Shown here: piece by piece, positions 4,485-12,982 of the stretch | How positions within the stretch are numbered: the first letter of the stretch is position 1 | Layout: each line of letters opens with the position of its first letter | NCBI RefSeq assembly: GCF_000177335.1 | Contig: NZ_ADFP01000016.1 | Span: 1 to 32,428 of the forward strand | Length of the DNA stretch: 32,428 bases | Origin: Pyramidobacter piscolens W5455 | Lineage (GTDB): Bacteria > Synergistota > Synergistia > Synergistales > Dethiosulfovibrionaceae | Direction of reading: 5' to 3' | Notes under the pieces: generated by a model | The model's input: the letters and a program-made list of their open reading frames with translations, nothing else | Databases searched by the model: none | Told to the model about the DNA's origin: nothing | Made by a program: the position numbers and the translations under genes

Positions 4485-6352
4485 AGGAGCCCGGTGAAGG
4501 CGGCGAAGTCCATGCTGCCGAGGTCGCCCTTGGCGCGGTCGCGGACGGCCACGGTGCGCGCTTCCACTTCCTTGTCGCCGATCACGAGCATGTAGGGCAC
4601 CTTTTCCATCTGCGCGTCGCGGATCTTGCGTCCCAGCTTTTCGTCGCGGCGGTCGATTTCGACGCGGACGTTCAGGTTCTGAAGCTTCTCGGCCACTTCG
4701 CGGGCGTAGGGCAAATGGTCGTCGCTCACCGCGAGCAGCTTGACCTGCACGGGGGCCAGCCAATAAGGGAACGCGCCGGCGTAGTTCTCGATGAGGATGC
4801 CCATGAAGCGCTCGATGCTGCCCAGGATCGTGCGGTGCAGCATGACGGGGCGGTGTTCCCTGCCGTCAGCGCCGACGTAGGTCATGTCGAACTTCTCGGG
4901 CATCGTGAAGTCGAGCTGGATGGTGCCGCACTGCCAGGTGCGGCCGATGCAGTCTTCGAGGTGGAAGTCGATCTTGGGGCCATAGAACGCGCCGTCGCCG
5001 GGGTTGAGCACATAAGGCGTGCCTGTCTCCGCGAGGGTCTCGCTCAGGGCGTTCTCGGCGATCTCCCAGAGCTCGTCGCTGCCCATGGAGTTCTCGGGGC
5101 GGGTCGACAGTTCGACATGATACTTGAAGCCGAAGACGTGCGTGTACACGTAGTCGTTCAGCTTCATGATTAGCTTCACTTCGTCCTTGATCTGTTCGGG
5201 CGTGCAGAAGTGATGAGCGTCGTCCTGTGTGAAGCAGCGCACGCGCATCAGACCGTGCAGCGCGCCGGAAAGCTCGTGGCGGTGCACGACGCCCAGCTCG
5301 CCCATGCGGATGGGCAGCTCGCGATAGCTGTGCTTGCTGGTCTTGTAGATGATGATGCCGCCCGGGCAGTTCATGGGCTTGATCGCGTGCGGGATGTCGT
5401 CGATGGTGGTGAAGTACATGTTCTCGCGGTAATGGTCCCAGTGGCCGGAACGGAGCCACAGATCGCGGTTGAGGATCTGCGGCGTGCGGGCCTCGGTATA
5501 GCCGTTGAGAAAATGCAGGCGGCGCCAGAAGGACATGAGCTTGTTCATGACGACCATGCCTTTGGGATGGAAGAACGGGAAGCCGACGCCTTCGTTGTGA
5601 AGGCTGAACAGGTCGAGTTCCTTGCCGAGCTTGCGGTGGTCGCGGCGGCGCGCCTCTTCCATGCGGGTGATGTAGGCGTCGAGCTCTTCCTGCGTGTTGA
5701 AGGCGGTGCCGTAGATGCGGGTCAGCATGATGTTGTGCTCGTCGCCGCGCCAGTACGCCCCAGCCATCGACAGCAGCTTGAAGTGCTTCAAAAAGCGCGT
5801 GTTGGGGACGTGCGGGCCGCGGCACAGATCGACGTAATCGTCCTGCCAGTACAGGTTGACGGTCTCGTCGCCGACGCCCTCGAGAATTTCGACTTTGTAG
5901 GGATCGTTGCGCTCCCTGAACAGTTTGATGGCGTCGGCTACGCCGACCCGTTCGCGGCGCAGCGGGATGGAGCGCTTGGCGATGCGGCGCATTTCTTTTT
6001 CAAGCGCGGGCAAGATCTCCTCGGAGACCGTCTCGGGAAACTCGATGTCGTAGTAAAAGCCGTCTTTGATTGTCGGGCCGATGGCCACCTTGGCGGCCGG
6101 GTACAGGTTCATGACGGCCTCGGCCAGCAGATGTGCCGTGGAGTGGCGGACGATTTCGATGCCCTCTTCCGTCTCCGGCGTGATCGGTTTGACCTCCGCG
6201 TCGTGGTCGATCACGACGTCGAGATCTTTTTCTTCTCCGTCGACGAAAGCGGCGACGGCTCCCTTGTCCAGCTTCCACCGGGAAAGGATGTCTCCGGCCT
6301 TGAGCGCTTCGCTTTCCAGCGTTTGCCCTTCGGGGCCCCGATATTTGAACAT
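4430..6352 (-). CDS. thrS: Threonyl-tRNA synthetase
   Basis: Charges tRNA-Thr and edits mis-charged Ser-tRNA. At 640 residues it is full length, with the N-terminal TGS domain (1-60), the editing domain with HSTAH (H70, H74) and C177/H181 of DLCRGPH, the class II core, and the C-terminal anticodon-binding domain (about 530-640). The catalytic zinc ligands appear as C329 (MNCPGG), H380 (QDDAHHF) and H506 (LHRTILGS); the motif 2 region is VHRHELSGALHGLMRVR. AGGAGG lies 7 nt before the ATG. It follows dut after 81 nt. thrS is commonly followed directly by infC, but here the toxin segment intervenes. Its last 17 codons exist a second time at 3325-3379. Confidence 0.98.
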   Translation of the reverse strand: MFKYRGPEGQTLESEALKAGDILSRWKLDKGAVAAFVDGEEKDLDVVIDHDAEVKPITPETEEGIEIVRHSTAHLLAEAVMNLYPAAKVAIGPTIKDGFYYDIEFPETVSEEILPALEKEMRRIAKRSIPLRRERVGVADAIKLFRERNDPYKVEILEGVGDETVNLYWQDDYVDLCRGPHVPNTRFLKHFKLLSMAGAYWRGDEHNIMLTRIYGTAFNTQEELDAYITRMEEARRRDHRKLGKELDLFSLHNEGVGFPFFHPKGMVVMNKLMSFWRRLHFLNGYTEARTPQILNRDLWLRSGHWDHYRENMYFTTIDDIPHAIKPMNCPGGIIIYKTSKHSYRELPIRMGELGVVHRHELSGALHGLMRVRCFTQDDAHHFCTPEQIKDEVKLIMKLNDYVYTHVFGFKYHVELSTRPENSMGSDELWEIAENALSETLAETGTPYVLNPGDGAFYGPKIDFHLEDCIGRTWQCGTIQLDFTMPEKFDMTYVGADGREHRPVMLHRTILGSIERFMGILIENYAGAFPYWLAPVQVKLLAVSDDHLPYAREVAEKLQNLNVRVEIDRRDEKLGRKIRDAQMEKVPYMLVIGDKEVEARTVAVRDRAKGDLGSMDFAAFTGLLAEQYDPEKENFRVRLGQ

Positions 6353-6370
6353 TTTGTTGCCTCCTTCTCA

Positions 6371-6401
6371 AGCGCGATGCGCTTACTCTGCGCAGCGCGC
6401 T
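6371..6401 (-). promoter_or_regulatory. GC-rich hairpin just upstream of the thrS ribosome-binding site
   Basis: On the minus strand AGCGCG-CT-GCGC, loop AGAGTAA, GCGC-AT-CGCGCT forms a 10-bp stem with a symmetric 2x2 internal loop. It ends a few bases before AGGAGG. It could modulate thrS translation, as operator hairpins do for E. coli ThrRS, but no anticodon mimic is obvious and the leader is too short for a T-box. Confidence 0.45.
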
Positions 6402-6433
6402 GCATTGTGGTACCGGTATTGTCTCGACGGGCC

Positions 6434-6871
6434 TTAACGGGTTCCCGTGCTGCCGAAGCCGCCATTCTGACGGCTCGTTTCGCTGAGCGTTTCGCTGGGC
6501 TGCCAGCCGATCCTTGTGACGGGAGCCACCACCATCTGGGCGATACGGTCGCCCGCATGGACGGAAAAAGGCTCGCGCCCCAAATTTACCAGAATCACGC
6601 GGATTTCGCCGCGATAATCGGCGTCGATCGTGCCCGGCGCGTTCGGCAGCGAAATGCCGTACTTCAGCGCCAGTCCGCTGCGGGGGCGAATTTGCGCTTC
6701 ATACCCTGCGGGCAGTTCGATGTGAAGGCCAGTCCCGACGCTGACGATTTTGCCGGGTTCGAGCACCGCGTCTTCGCTGGCGCGAAGGTCCATTCCCGCC
6801 GCCTGAGGCGTAGCGTACTCGGGCAGCGGGATGTTTTCGCTCTCGCGCCGGATCTTGACGGTCAGCGTCAT
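6434..6871 (-). CDS. dut: dUTP diphosphatase (dUTPase)
   Basis: Hydrolyses dUTP to dUMP and pyrophosphate, keeping uracil out of DNA and supplying dTMP synthesis. The 145-residue protein shows all five trimeric dUTPase motifs in order: [38 protein letters not shown] and the C-terminal [10 protein letters not shown] arm. The ATG lies 2 nt past the pnp stop, so it is almost certainly co-transcribed and translationally coupled with pnp. thrS follows downstream. Confidence 0.97.
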   Translation of the reverse strand: MTLTVKIRRESENIPLPEYATPQAAGMDLRASEDAVLEPGKIVSVGTGLHIELPAGYEAQIRPRSGLALKYGISLPNAPGTIDADYRGEIRVILVNLGREPFSVHAGDRIAQMVVAPVTRIGWQPSETLSETSRQNGGFGSTGTR

Positions 6872-6873
6872 GA

Positions 6874-9129
6874 TCAGCGGCGGTCGCGGCGGAACGGACC
6901 GCGGTCTCCCCGGCGCTCGCGGTCGCCGTCGCGGCGGGGCGCCCGGTCGCGCGACGGGGCGGACGCATCGGGCAAAGCGGCGATCATTTTGTCGCGTTCC
7001 TCTTCCGCAGGGAGGTACTGCGTCAGCCCGGCCGACTCGATCAGGGCGGGGTCGGCCAGCAGGCGGCGGCGCGACAGATTGATGCGGTTCTGGTCGTCGA
7101 TCTCCTTGACTTCGACGATGACGTGATCGCCGGGGGCGAAAACGTCTTCGACCTTGCCGATGTGCTTGGTGCTGATCTCGCTGATGTGAAGCAGCCCCTC
7201 CTTGCCGGGCAGCACCTCGACGAACGCGCCGAAGGCCATCAGGCGGGTGACGGTGCCGTAGAAAGCTTCGCCGGCTTCGACCTCGCGGACAATGTCGTGG
7301 ATCATCTGACGGGCTTTCTCGACGCTGTCGGGCGACACGGCGCAGATGTACACGCTGCCGTCGTCCTCGACGTTGATCTTGGCGCCGCTCTCCTGCACGA
7401 TGTTGCGGATGACTTTGCCGCCGGGGCCGATCACGTCGCGGATCTTGTCCACGTCGATGTTCATCGTGAAGATGCGGGGCGCGTTGGGCGACAGGGGCGC
7501 GGGCTCGGGGATGCAGGTTTCCATTGCGTCGAGGATCTGCATGCGGGCCTGATGGGCCTGCATCAGCGCGCGGGACAGGATCTCGCGGGTGATGCCGCCG
7601 GCCTTGTTGTCCATCTGCAGCGCCGTGACGCCGTCGCGGGTGCCGGCGACTTTGAAGTCCATGTCGCCGTAATGGTCTTCCAGTCCCTGGATGTCGGTGA
7701 GGATGACCATGTCGTCGCCTTCCTTGATCAGGCCCATGGCGATGCCGGCCACGTGCTTTTTCATGGGCACGCCGGCGGCCATCATCGAAAGGCTGCCGCC
7801 GCAGATCGAGGCCTGCGAACTGGAGCCGTTGGACTCGAGGATGTCGGAGACGACGCGCACCACGTAGGGGAACTCTTCCTCGCCCGGCACCAGCGGCGCC
7901 AGCGCGCGCTCGGCGAGGGCGCCGTGGCCGATCTCGCGGCGCCCGGGGCCGCGCATGGGCTTGATCTCGCCCACGGAATACGGCGGGAAGTTGTAGTGCA
8001 GCAGGAATCTCTTGTTGGGCTCGTCGAGTTTCAGGCCGTCAATGATCTGGTCGTCCTCGCCCAGCATGCCCAGCGTGGTGACCACCAGAGCCTGCGTCTC
8101 GCCGCGGGTGAACAGCGCCGAACCGTGGACTTTGGGCAGCACGTTCACTTCGCAGGAAATCGGGCGGATCTCGTCGGTGGCACGGCCGTCGGCGCGGATC
8201 TTGTCGCGGGCCGTGATCGTGCGCATCGTGCTCTTGACCAGCGATTCCACCGCGCCGGCGATGTAGCTTTCCGCATCGGCGTAAAGGTCGGCGAAATGGG
8301 CCGTCGTCTTCTCCACCAGCGCGGAGATTGCGGCGCCGCGCTCCTTTTTGCCGTGGATCATGACGGCCTTTGCGGTCTCCTCGCGCAGGTTGTCCTTCAC
8401 CCAGCGGTCGATCTCTTCGATCGCCAGCGGCGCGGGCAGCACCGCCTTGGGCTGGCCGATCTCCGCGCGGACCTGGAGCTGGAACGCGACGATCTTTTTG
8501 ATCTCGTCCTGCGCCGTCTGCAAGGCGTTGACGAGCAGCTCTTCGGGAACTTCCCTGGCTCCGGCTTCGACCATGGTGATGCCGCCGGCATGTCCGGCCA
8601 CCGTCAGGTCGAGCGTGCTCTCGGCCATCCGGTCCTCGGTGGGATTGACGACGAGTTCGCCGTCGATGCAGCCCATGCGGACCGCGCCCACAGGGCCGCT
8701 CCAGGGGATGTCGGAGATCGTCAGCGCCATGGAAGCGGCGTTGATGGCGAGGATGTTGGCGGGATTTTTCTGGTCGACCGCCAGCACCGTGGCGACGACG
8801 TGCACGTCGTTGCGCATGGAATCGTCGAAGAGCGAGCGGATCGAGCGATCGACGACGCGGGCGCTGAGAATGGCGGTCTGCGAAGGGCGCCCTTCTCTCT
8901 TGATGTAGCCGCCGGGGATCTTGCCGGCAGCGTAATAGCGTTCTTCAAAATCGACGAGCAGCGGGAAGAAATCCAATCCCACGCGGGGCTTGTCCGACAT
9001 GCAGGCCGTGGTGAGAATGGTCGTTTCTCCGTGGCTTGCCACGACGGCGGCGTTCGCCTGCTTGGCGACTTTTCCGGTTTTGAAAACCAGGTCCTGACCG
9101 CCGACGTTCAGTGTGTAGGTCTTTTCCAT
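6874..9129 (-). CDS. pnp: Polyribonucleotide nucleotidyltransferase (PNPase)
   Basis: A 3'-5' phosphorolytic exoribonuclease acting in mRNA turnover. The 751 residues contain two RNase PH domains joined by a helical linker (the second with TRGETQALV and [20 protein letters not shown]), a KH domain ([15 protein letters not shown]), an S1 domain ([17 protein letters not shown]) and a tail. The last 30 residues are strikingly Arg/Asp-rich ([17 protein letters not shown]), a likely RNA-binding or partner-binding extension beyond the S1 domain. GGAGGAG precedes the ATG. It follows rpsO, the standard order, but a strong terminator separates them. A very long opposite-strand open frame across the gene is a GC-rich coding shadow. 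Confidence 0.98.
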   Translation of the reverse strand: MEKTYTLNVGGQDLVFKTGKVAKQANAAVVASHGETTILTTACMSDKPRVGLDFFPLLVDFEERYYAAGKIPGGYIKREGRPSQTAILSARVVDRSIRSLFDDSMRNDVHVVATVLAVDQKNPANILAINAASMALTISDIPWSGPVGAVRMGCIDGELVVNPTEDRMAESTLDLTVAGHAGGITMVEAGAREVPEELLVNALQTAQDEIKKIVAFQLQVRAEIGQPKAVLPAPLAIEEIDRWVKDNLREETAKAVMIHGKKERGAAISALVEKTTAHFADLYADAESYIAGAVESLVKSTMRTITARDKIRADGRATDEIRPISCEVNVLPKVHGSALFTRGETQALVVTTLGMLGEDDQIIDGLKLDEPNKRFLLHYNFPPYSVGEIKPMRGPGRREIGHGALAERALAPLVPGEEEFPYVVRVVSDILESNGSSSQASICGGSLSMMAAGVPMKKHVAGIAMGLIKEGDDMVILTDIQGLEDHYGDMDFKVAGTRDGVTALQMDNKAGGITREILSRALMQAHQARMQILDAMETCIPEPAPLSPNAPRIFTMNIDVDKIRDVIGPGGKVIRNIVQESGAKINVEDDGSVYICAVSPDSVEKARQMIHDIVREVEAGEAFYGTVTRLMAFGAFVEVLPGKEGLLHISEISTKHIGKVEDVFAPGDHVIVEVKEIDDQNRINLSRRRLLADPALIESAGLTQYLPAEEERDKMIAALPDASAPSRDRAPRRDGDRERRGDRGPFRRDRR

Positions 9130-9273
9130 ATAAAAGACTCCTCCTCTTTCTTTTCGATCGCGATATATAATAGCGTAAGAATATCACAATTTCATGTAAA
9201 TGCGAGAGCCGAATTTCAAGATCAGCGAATAAATCCGAGAAAACCGCCCCTAGAATCCCTAAAAACTTTTTTG
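9130..9273 (-). promoter_or_regulatory. AT-rich pnp leader, probable promoter region
   Basis: Between the rpsO terminator and pnp lies an AT-rich stretch with candidate -10 boxes (TATTCT, TATTAT). No -35/-10 pair with clean spacing stands out. A promoter is expected because the rpsO terminator is strong. Confidence 0.35.
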
Positions 9274-9274
9274 T

Positions 9275-9315
9275 CAAAAAAGAAAGAGAGCCCCGGACGA
9301 AACGGGACTCTCTTT
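9275..9315 (-). terminator. rpsO terminator
   Basis: AAAGAGAGTCCCG pairs with CGGGGCTCTCTTT over 13 bp (one G-U pair) with a 7-nt loop, followed by CTTTTTT. It begins 11 nt after the rpsO stop. Confidence 0.9.
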
Positions 9316-9326
9316 TTCGGTTTGGC

Positions 9327-9593
9327 TCAATGACGAAGGCCCAGGCTCTCGATCAGCTGCTTGTAGCGGTTGAAATCCTTGCCGCTCAGGTAGCGCAGAA
9401 GCTTGCGGCGCTTTCCGACAAGGGTCAGAAGGCCCTTCTTGGAATGGTGGTCGTGGACGTGCACGCGCAGGTGATCGGTGAGGTCGCGGATCCTCTGCGT
9501 GAGAACGGCGATCTGCACTTCGGGCGAACCGGTATCGGTGGGATGCACGCGATACTTCTCGATAAGCTCTGTTTTGACTGTCTTCTCCAACAT
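9327..9593 (-). CDS. rpsO: 30S ribosomal protein S15
   Basis: S15 binds the central domain of 16S rRNA. The 88-residue product is canonical: [19 protein letters not shown], then [16 protein letters not shown] and [16 protein letters not shown] lies 7 nt before the ATG. It is transcribed from its own promoter with a leader of about 120 nt and is followed by a strong terminator and then pnp. Confidence 0.98.
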   Translation of the reverse strand: MLEKTVKTELIEKYRVHPTDTGSPEVQIAVLTQRIRDLTDHLRVHVHDHHSKKGLLTLVGKRRKLLRYLSGKDFNRYKQLIESLGLRH

Positions 9594-9679
9594 GATACTT
9601 CACCTCATGGGGCAATAATCCTGAAACAACGTAGCTCCTCTCCGACTTTGCGCTCCATGGAAGCAAAGCAGAACGGGAA

Positions 9680-9695
9680 GCTCCCGAGAGGGAGC
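9680..9695 (-). promoter_or_regulatory. Hairpin in the rpsO leader
   Basis: GCTCCC-TCTC-GGGAGC, a perfect 6-bp stem with a 4-nt loop, lies in the 5' leader. S15 represses its own mRNA through leader structures in several phyla. Whether this hairpin belongs to such an element is not established. Confidence 0.4.
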
Positions 9696-9718
9696 AACGG
9701 AGTAACAGGTCGAAAAGC

Positions 9719-9747
9719 ATTGTAGCATCGCTTCGCAAGAGTTGCAA
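9719..9747 (-). promoter_or_regulatory. rpsO promoter
   Basis: TTGCAA and TACAAT are separated by 17 bp on the minus strand, a strong sigma70-type promoter between the kbl terminator and rpsO. Confidence 0.85.
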
Positions 9748-9767
9748 GGCTTTTTTTCGCAAGGGGG

Positions 9768-9794
9768 AAAAGCGGCCGCCGGAATGGCGGCCGC
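9768..9794 (-). terminator. Terminator of the threonine operon
   Basis: GCGGCCGCC-ATTCC-GGCGGCCGC, a 9-bp all-GC stem, followed by TTTT on the minus strand, just past the kbl stop. Confidence 0.8.
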
Positions 9795-9806
9795 GGGAAA
9801 ACAATT

Positions 9807-11033
9807 TTAGCCCTTGAACGAGGCGATCACCGCCAGCACTTCGTCGATGTCGGCTTCGGTGTGGTCCGCGTTGATCTGGAAGCGGATTTCCTCGGCGCCC
9901 TTGGGGACCACGGGATAGGTCATGCCGGTGGCCAGCACGCCGCGCTCCGTCAGGTGCGCCACGAGAGCCTTGGTACGGGCCGTGTCGTGAAGCACGAGCG
10001 GCGTCACGGGATGCTCGCCGGGGATCGTCTCGTAACCGAGCTTGACCAGGCCGTCCTCGAAACGTTTGGTCACGGTGCGCAGATGGGCGAGGATCCTGCG
10101 CCCTTCCTCGCTGTCGAGGATCTCCAGCGCCTTCATGGCCGCGTACGCTTCGCCGACGGTGATGGGGTTCGAGTAGATGTACATGGCCGCGTGCTCGCGC
10201 AGGTACGTGATCAGCGCGCGCGAGCCGACGACATAGCCGCCGTTGACGCCGTACGCCTTGCCGAGCGTGCCCATCAGCACGTCCACGCGGGCGCCGGTGA
10301 TCTCTTCCGTGCCGCGCCCCGTGCGGCCGAACGCGCCGACGCCGTGGGAATCGTCTACCACGACGAACGCGTCCTCGGCGAAACGGTCGTCATAGCTGTG
10401 CACCAGTTCGACGATCTCCTTCAGCGGCGCGTAGTCGCCTCTCATGCTGAAGATGCCGTCGGTAACGACAAGAGCGCGCTTGGCGCCGCTCTGCACGGCT
10501 TCGTCCAGGCAGCGCTTGAGGTCGTCGAGGGAATTGTGTTTGTAGACGGCGCGCAGTCCCGACTTGCCCAAGCCCAGTTTGATGGCGTTGATGATGCTGT
10601 TGTGGTTCAGCTCGTCGCTGACGACGAAAGTCTCCTTGCTGATCAGCGAGGTCAGGACGCCGCCGACGGTCACATAGGCGGCGCTGAAGATCATGGCGTC
10701 CTCGCGGCCGTGGAACGCGGCCAGCTTGTGCTCGAGATCGCGGTGAGCCTTGAAGGTACCGCTGATGAAGCGGACCGCGCCGGGGCCGACGCCGTATTTG
10801 CGCGTGCCCTCCTCCTCCGCGGCGATCATGTCCTCGCGCAGCGACAGACCCAGATAGGAGTTGGAATTCATGCGGATGAATTCCTTGGCGCCCTCCCCTT
10901 TCAGGAAATAACGGGGCCCCTTGGCGCCTTCGCCCTTTTTCACGTCGACGATGATCTGTTCCTTGCCCTTCAGACGGCCTTCCTGTTTCAGTTTTTCAAG
11001 CTCCGCCGTCAGTACCGCTTCAAGTTTTTTCAT
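9807..11033 (-). CDS. kbl: Glycine C-acetyltransferase (2-amino-3-ketobutyrate CoA ligase)
   Basis: A PLP enzyme that splits 2-amino-3-ketobutyrate with CoA into glycine and acetyl-CoA, the second step of threonine degradation. The 408 residues show the alpha-oxoamine synthase fold: NSYLGL near 58-63, H144 in LNHNSI, DDSHG at 227-231, and the PLP lysine K259 in GTLGKAYGVNGGYV. The start is the ATG with GGAGG 10 nt upstream; the 12-codon in-frame extension is unlikely. It lies 36 nt after the threonine dehydrogenase gene. That neighbour favours the threonine pathway over the related biotin enzyme BioF. Confidence 0.92.
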   Translation of the reverse strand: MKKLEAVLTAELEKLKQEGRLKGKEQIIVDVKKGEGAKGPRYFLKGEGAKEFIRMNSNSYLGLSLREDMIAAEEEGTRKYGVGPGAVRFISGTFKAHRDLEHKLAAFHGREDAMIFSAAYVTVGGVLTSLISKETFVVSDELNHNSIINAIKLGLGKSGLRAVYKHNSLDDLKRCLDEAVQSGAKRALVVTDGIFSMRGDYAPLKEIVELVHSYDDRFAEDAFVVVDDSHGVGAFGRTGRGTEEITGARVDVLMGTLGKAYGVNGGYVVGSRALITYLREHAAMYIYSNPITVGEAYAAMKALEILDSEEGRRILAHLRTVTKRFEDGLVKLGYETIPGEHPVTPLVLHDTARTKALVAHLTERGVLATGMTYPVVPKGAEEIRFQINADHTEADIDEVLAVIASFKG

Positions 11034-11069
11034 TGCATGAACGCCTCCTGCCTTACGAGATTTTTCCAC

Positions 11070-12032
11070 TTAAAACTTCGCCGCGGCGCCGAGTTTGACG
11101 CGCAGGTTTTTGAGCATGTCCACCGTCATGCTCTCCAAGTCGTATTTGGGATTCCAGTCCCATTCCGTCCGGGCGGCCGAATCGTCGAGAGAGTTCGGCC
11201 AGCTGTCGGCGATGGCCTGGCGGACGGGATCGACGGCGTAATCCAGCGCGAACGAAGGAATGTGAGCGCGGATCGCCGCGGCGATCTGTTCCGGCTCGAA
11301 ACTCATGCTGGTGATGTTGAAACAGCAACGGTGGACCAGACGCGACGGATCGGCTTCCATCAGCTGGATCATGCCGTCGATCGCGTCGGGAATGTACATC
11401 ATGTCCATGTAGGTGCCCTTGGCGATGTAGCTGGTGTATTTGCCCTGCTGCACGGCCTGATAGTAAATGTCGACCGCGTAGTCGGTGGTGCCGCCGCCGG
11501 GCAGCGTCTTGTAGGAGATCAGGCCGGGGAAACGCACGCCGCGCGTGTCGACGCCCCATTTTTTATGGTAATATTCCGCCAGGAGTTCGCTGGCCACTTT
11601 CGTCACGCCGTAGATCGTATTGGGGCGCTGCAGCGTGTCCTGCGGCGTTTTGTCGCGAGGCGTATCGGGACCGAAGGCGGCGATGGAACTGGGGAAAAAG
11701 ACGGCGCTGTGATAGATCCGCCCGCATTCGAGGGCGTTGCAGATCCCGTTGATGTTGATGTCCCAGGCGAGCTGAGGTTTCTTCTCGGCCGTCGCGGAAA
11801 GCAGTCCGGCCAAATGATAGATCGTGTCCGGCTTGAACTTTTCGACCTGCTCCGCATACTTTTTGCCGTCGCGGGCGTCGAGAATCACAAAAGGCCCTTC
11901 GGGAAGGACATGGGCCGAGTCCTCGCGGATATCGGTCGCGAGAACGTTTTCCGCGCCGTAATCATGTCTCAGCTTGGTGACGAGCTCTGTGCCGATCTGG
12001 CCGAGACAGCCAGAAACCATGATCTTTTTCAT
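11070..12032 (-). CDS. SDR-type L-threonine 3-dehydrogenase
   Basis: Probably oxidises threonine to 2-amino-3-ketobutyrate with NAD+. The 320 residues form an extended short-chain dehydrogenase: GCLGQIG at 8-14 for NAD, PSSIAAFG at 114-121, and the Y141-x3-K145 pair (YGVTK). GGAGG lies 7 nt before the chosen ATG; the in-frame extension of 21 codons overlaps the promoter -10 region. Placement directly before kbl strongly supports threonine dehydrogenase over a sugar-nucleotide epimerase. This is the epimerase-like TDH class, unrelated to the zinc enzyme of E. coli. Confidence 0.88.
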   Translation of the reverse strand: MKKIMVSGCLGQIGTELVTKLRHDYGAENVLATDIREDSAHVLPEGPFVILDARDGKKYAEQVEKFKPDTIYHLAGLLSATAEKKPQLAWDININGICNALECGRIYHSAVFFPSSIAAFGPDTPRDKTPQDTLQRPNTIYGVTKVASELLAEYYHKKWGVDTRGVRFPGLISYKTLPGGGTTDYAVDIYYQAVQQGKYTSYIAKGTYMDMMYIPDAIDGMIQLMEADPSRLVHRCCFNITSMSFEPEQIAAAIRAHIPSFALDYAVDPVRQAIADSWPNSLDDSAARTEWDWNPKYDLESMTVDMLKNLRVKLGAAAKF

Positions 12033-12066
12033 CAAAACGCCTCCAGTTGACTTCTTATTTTTCTTA

Positions 12067-12095
12067 AGTATATGGAGGCGAAGTTTGTTTGTCAA
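12067..12095 (-). promoter_or_regulatory. Promoter of the threonine operon
   Basis: A consensus TTGACA, 17-bp spacer and TATACT on the minus strand, about 35 nt upstream of the dehydrogenase start. Such a strong core promoter next to a divergent regulator suggests control by repression. Confidence 0.9.
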
Positions 12096-12162
12096 ATGAG
12101 TATAATTCGAAATGAGATTCTATATATAATAAAATAACATAAAAATAGGACGTGGATTTTTA

Positions 12163-12177
12163 TACTCCGAGAGAGTA
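12163..12177. promoter_or_regulatory. Candidate operator of the GntR regulator
   Basis: A perfect inverted repeat TACTC-CGAGA-GAGTA in the AT-rich divergent intergenic region, about 57 nt before the regulator's start. A related GAGTATAATTCGAAATGAG lies at 12098-12116 just upstream of the operon promoter. Binding is inferred. Confidence 0.45.
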
Positions 12178-12233
12178 GAATAATATAGTATCCAGGCAGA
12201 AATTTTGCTTTCGGGAAGGGAGAAATCTGAAAC

Positions 12234-12911
12234 ATGACATTGGAAGAGCTGATGCCTCGTATCAGCGGAGACAAGGCCGCCTCGTACTACATCGCCAACG
12301 TGCTGCGCGAGGCCATTTATCGGGGGATTCTTCAGGAAAACGAGCAGTTGCTGCAGAACCAGCTCGCGGCGCGGATGGGCGTCAGCCCGATCCCGCTGCG
12401 GGAAGCTTTGAAGCAGCTCGAGATCGAAGGACTGGTCGAATTCCGCGGGCGCCGCGGCGCGATCGTTTCCGGGCTGAGTCTTGAAGACGCCCGCGAAATT
12501 TACGACATGATCACCTGGCTCGAGGTGGGCATCATGAAAGTCTCCTTCGACCTGATCTCGAACGCGCTGATTCAGGAAGAAGAGGTCCTGCTGGACAAGA
12601 TGGAAAAAGAGGAAGATCCCGTCAAATGGCGCGACATGAACGTGCTCTTCCATTCCTCGCTGTACGAGCCGGCCGACCGCCCGATGACGCTCGATATGCT
12701 CGCCAAACTGCGCCGTCAGGTCGACCGTTACATCCGCAACCATCTCAGTTCCATGCGCAAGGAATCGGAGGAGCAGCACCGCGAGATCCTCGCGGGCGTG
12801 AAGGCCCATGACCTCGACCGCACGCTCAAGGCTCTGGAAAGCCATCTTGTCAACACGTCCAAGGACCTTCAAGCTTATATGCGCCACGTCCAGAATCGCA
12901 ATCACGAATAA
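12234..12911 (+). CDS. GntR-family (FCD domain) transcriptional regulator
   Basis: The 225-residue protein has a winged-helix N-terminus (LREAIYRGILQENEQLLQNQLAARMGVSPIPLREALKQLE, residues 24-63, and a wing ending near 80) and an all-helical FCD domain. Likely metal/ligand residues are N136 and H140 (NVLFH), H182 (EEQHREIL) and H204 (LESHL). FCD regulators usually sense small organic acids or amino-acid-derived ligands. It is divergent from the threonine operon, which is its probable target; threonine, glycine or 2-amino-3-ketobutyrate would be reasonable ligands. GGGAG lies 11 nt upstream of the ATG. No clear promoter consensus was chosen. Confidence 0.9.
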   Translation: MTLEELMPRISGDKAASYYIANVLREAIYRGILQENEQLLQNQLAARMGVSPIPLREALKQLEIEGLVEFRGRRGAIVSGLSLEDAREIYDMITWLEVGIMKVSFDLISNALIQEEEVLLDKMEKEEDPVKWRDMNVLFHSSLYEPADRPMTLDMLAKLRRQVDRYIRNHLSSMRKESEEQHREILAGVKAHDLDRTLKALESHLVNTSKDLQAYMRHVQNRNHE

Positions 12912-12926
12912 TTTTGCCCGTTCCCC

Positions 12927-12982
12927 AAAAAGCAGTCCCCTGCAGTCGCCTTATGCCCGGCGATCACAAGGGACTGCTTTTT
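12927..12982 (+). terminator. Terminator between convergent gntR and recN
   Basis: A 13-bp stem (AAAAAGCAGTCCC with GGGACTGCTTTTT) encloses 30 nt that can form an inner TCGCC/GGCGA hairpin. The plus-strand 3' arm ends in TTTTT. The right arm overlaps the last codons of recN, so the element serves gntR best and may act on both strands. Confidence 0.75.

Noticed and set aside
6353..6433. A T-box riboswitch upstream of thrS
   Set aside because: The gap is 81 nt, too short, and has no T-box core or specifier arrangement.
5210..7126. A 638-codon plus-strand open frame opposite thrS, dut and the pnp end
   Set aside because: It spans three well-identified minus-strand genes and shows the same antisense composition.
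7123..9333. A 736-codon plus-strand open frame opposite pnp
   Set aside because: pnp matches its family over its full length. The opposite frame has low-complexity, His/Asp/Leu-rich composition typical of the antisense of GC-rich coding DNA, with no recognisable domain.
9861..12050. A 729-codon plus-strand open frame opposite kbl and the threonine dehydrogenase
   Set aside because: It is the shadow of two intact enzymes and crosses their intergenic gap without a start signal.
12120..12905. A minus-strand open frame opposite the GntR regulator
   Set aside because: The plus-strand frame has a clear winged-helix plus FCD protein; the opposite frame has no domain.
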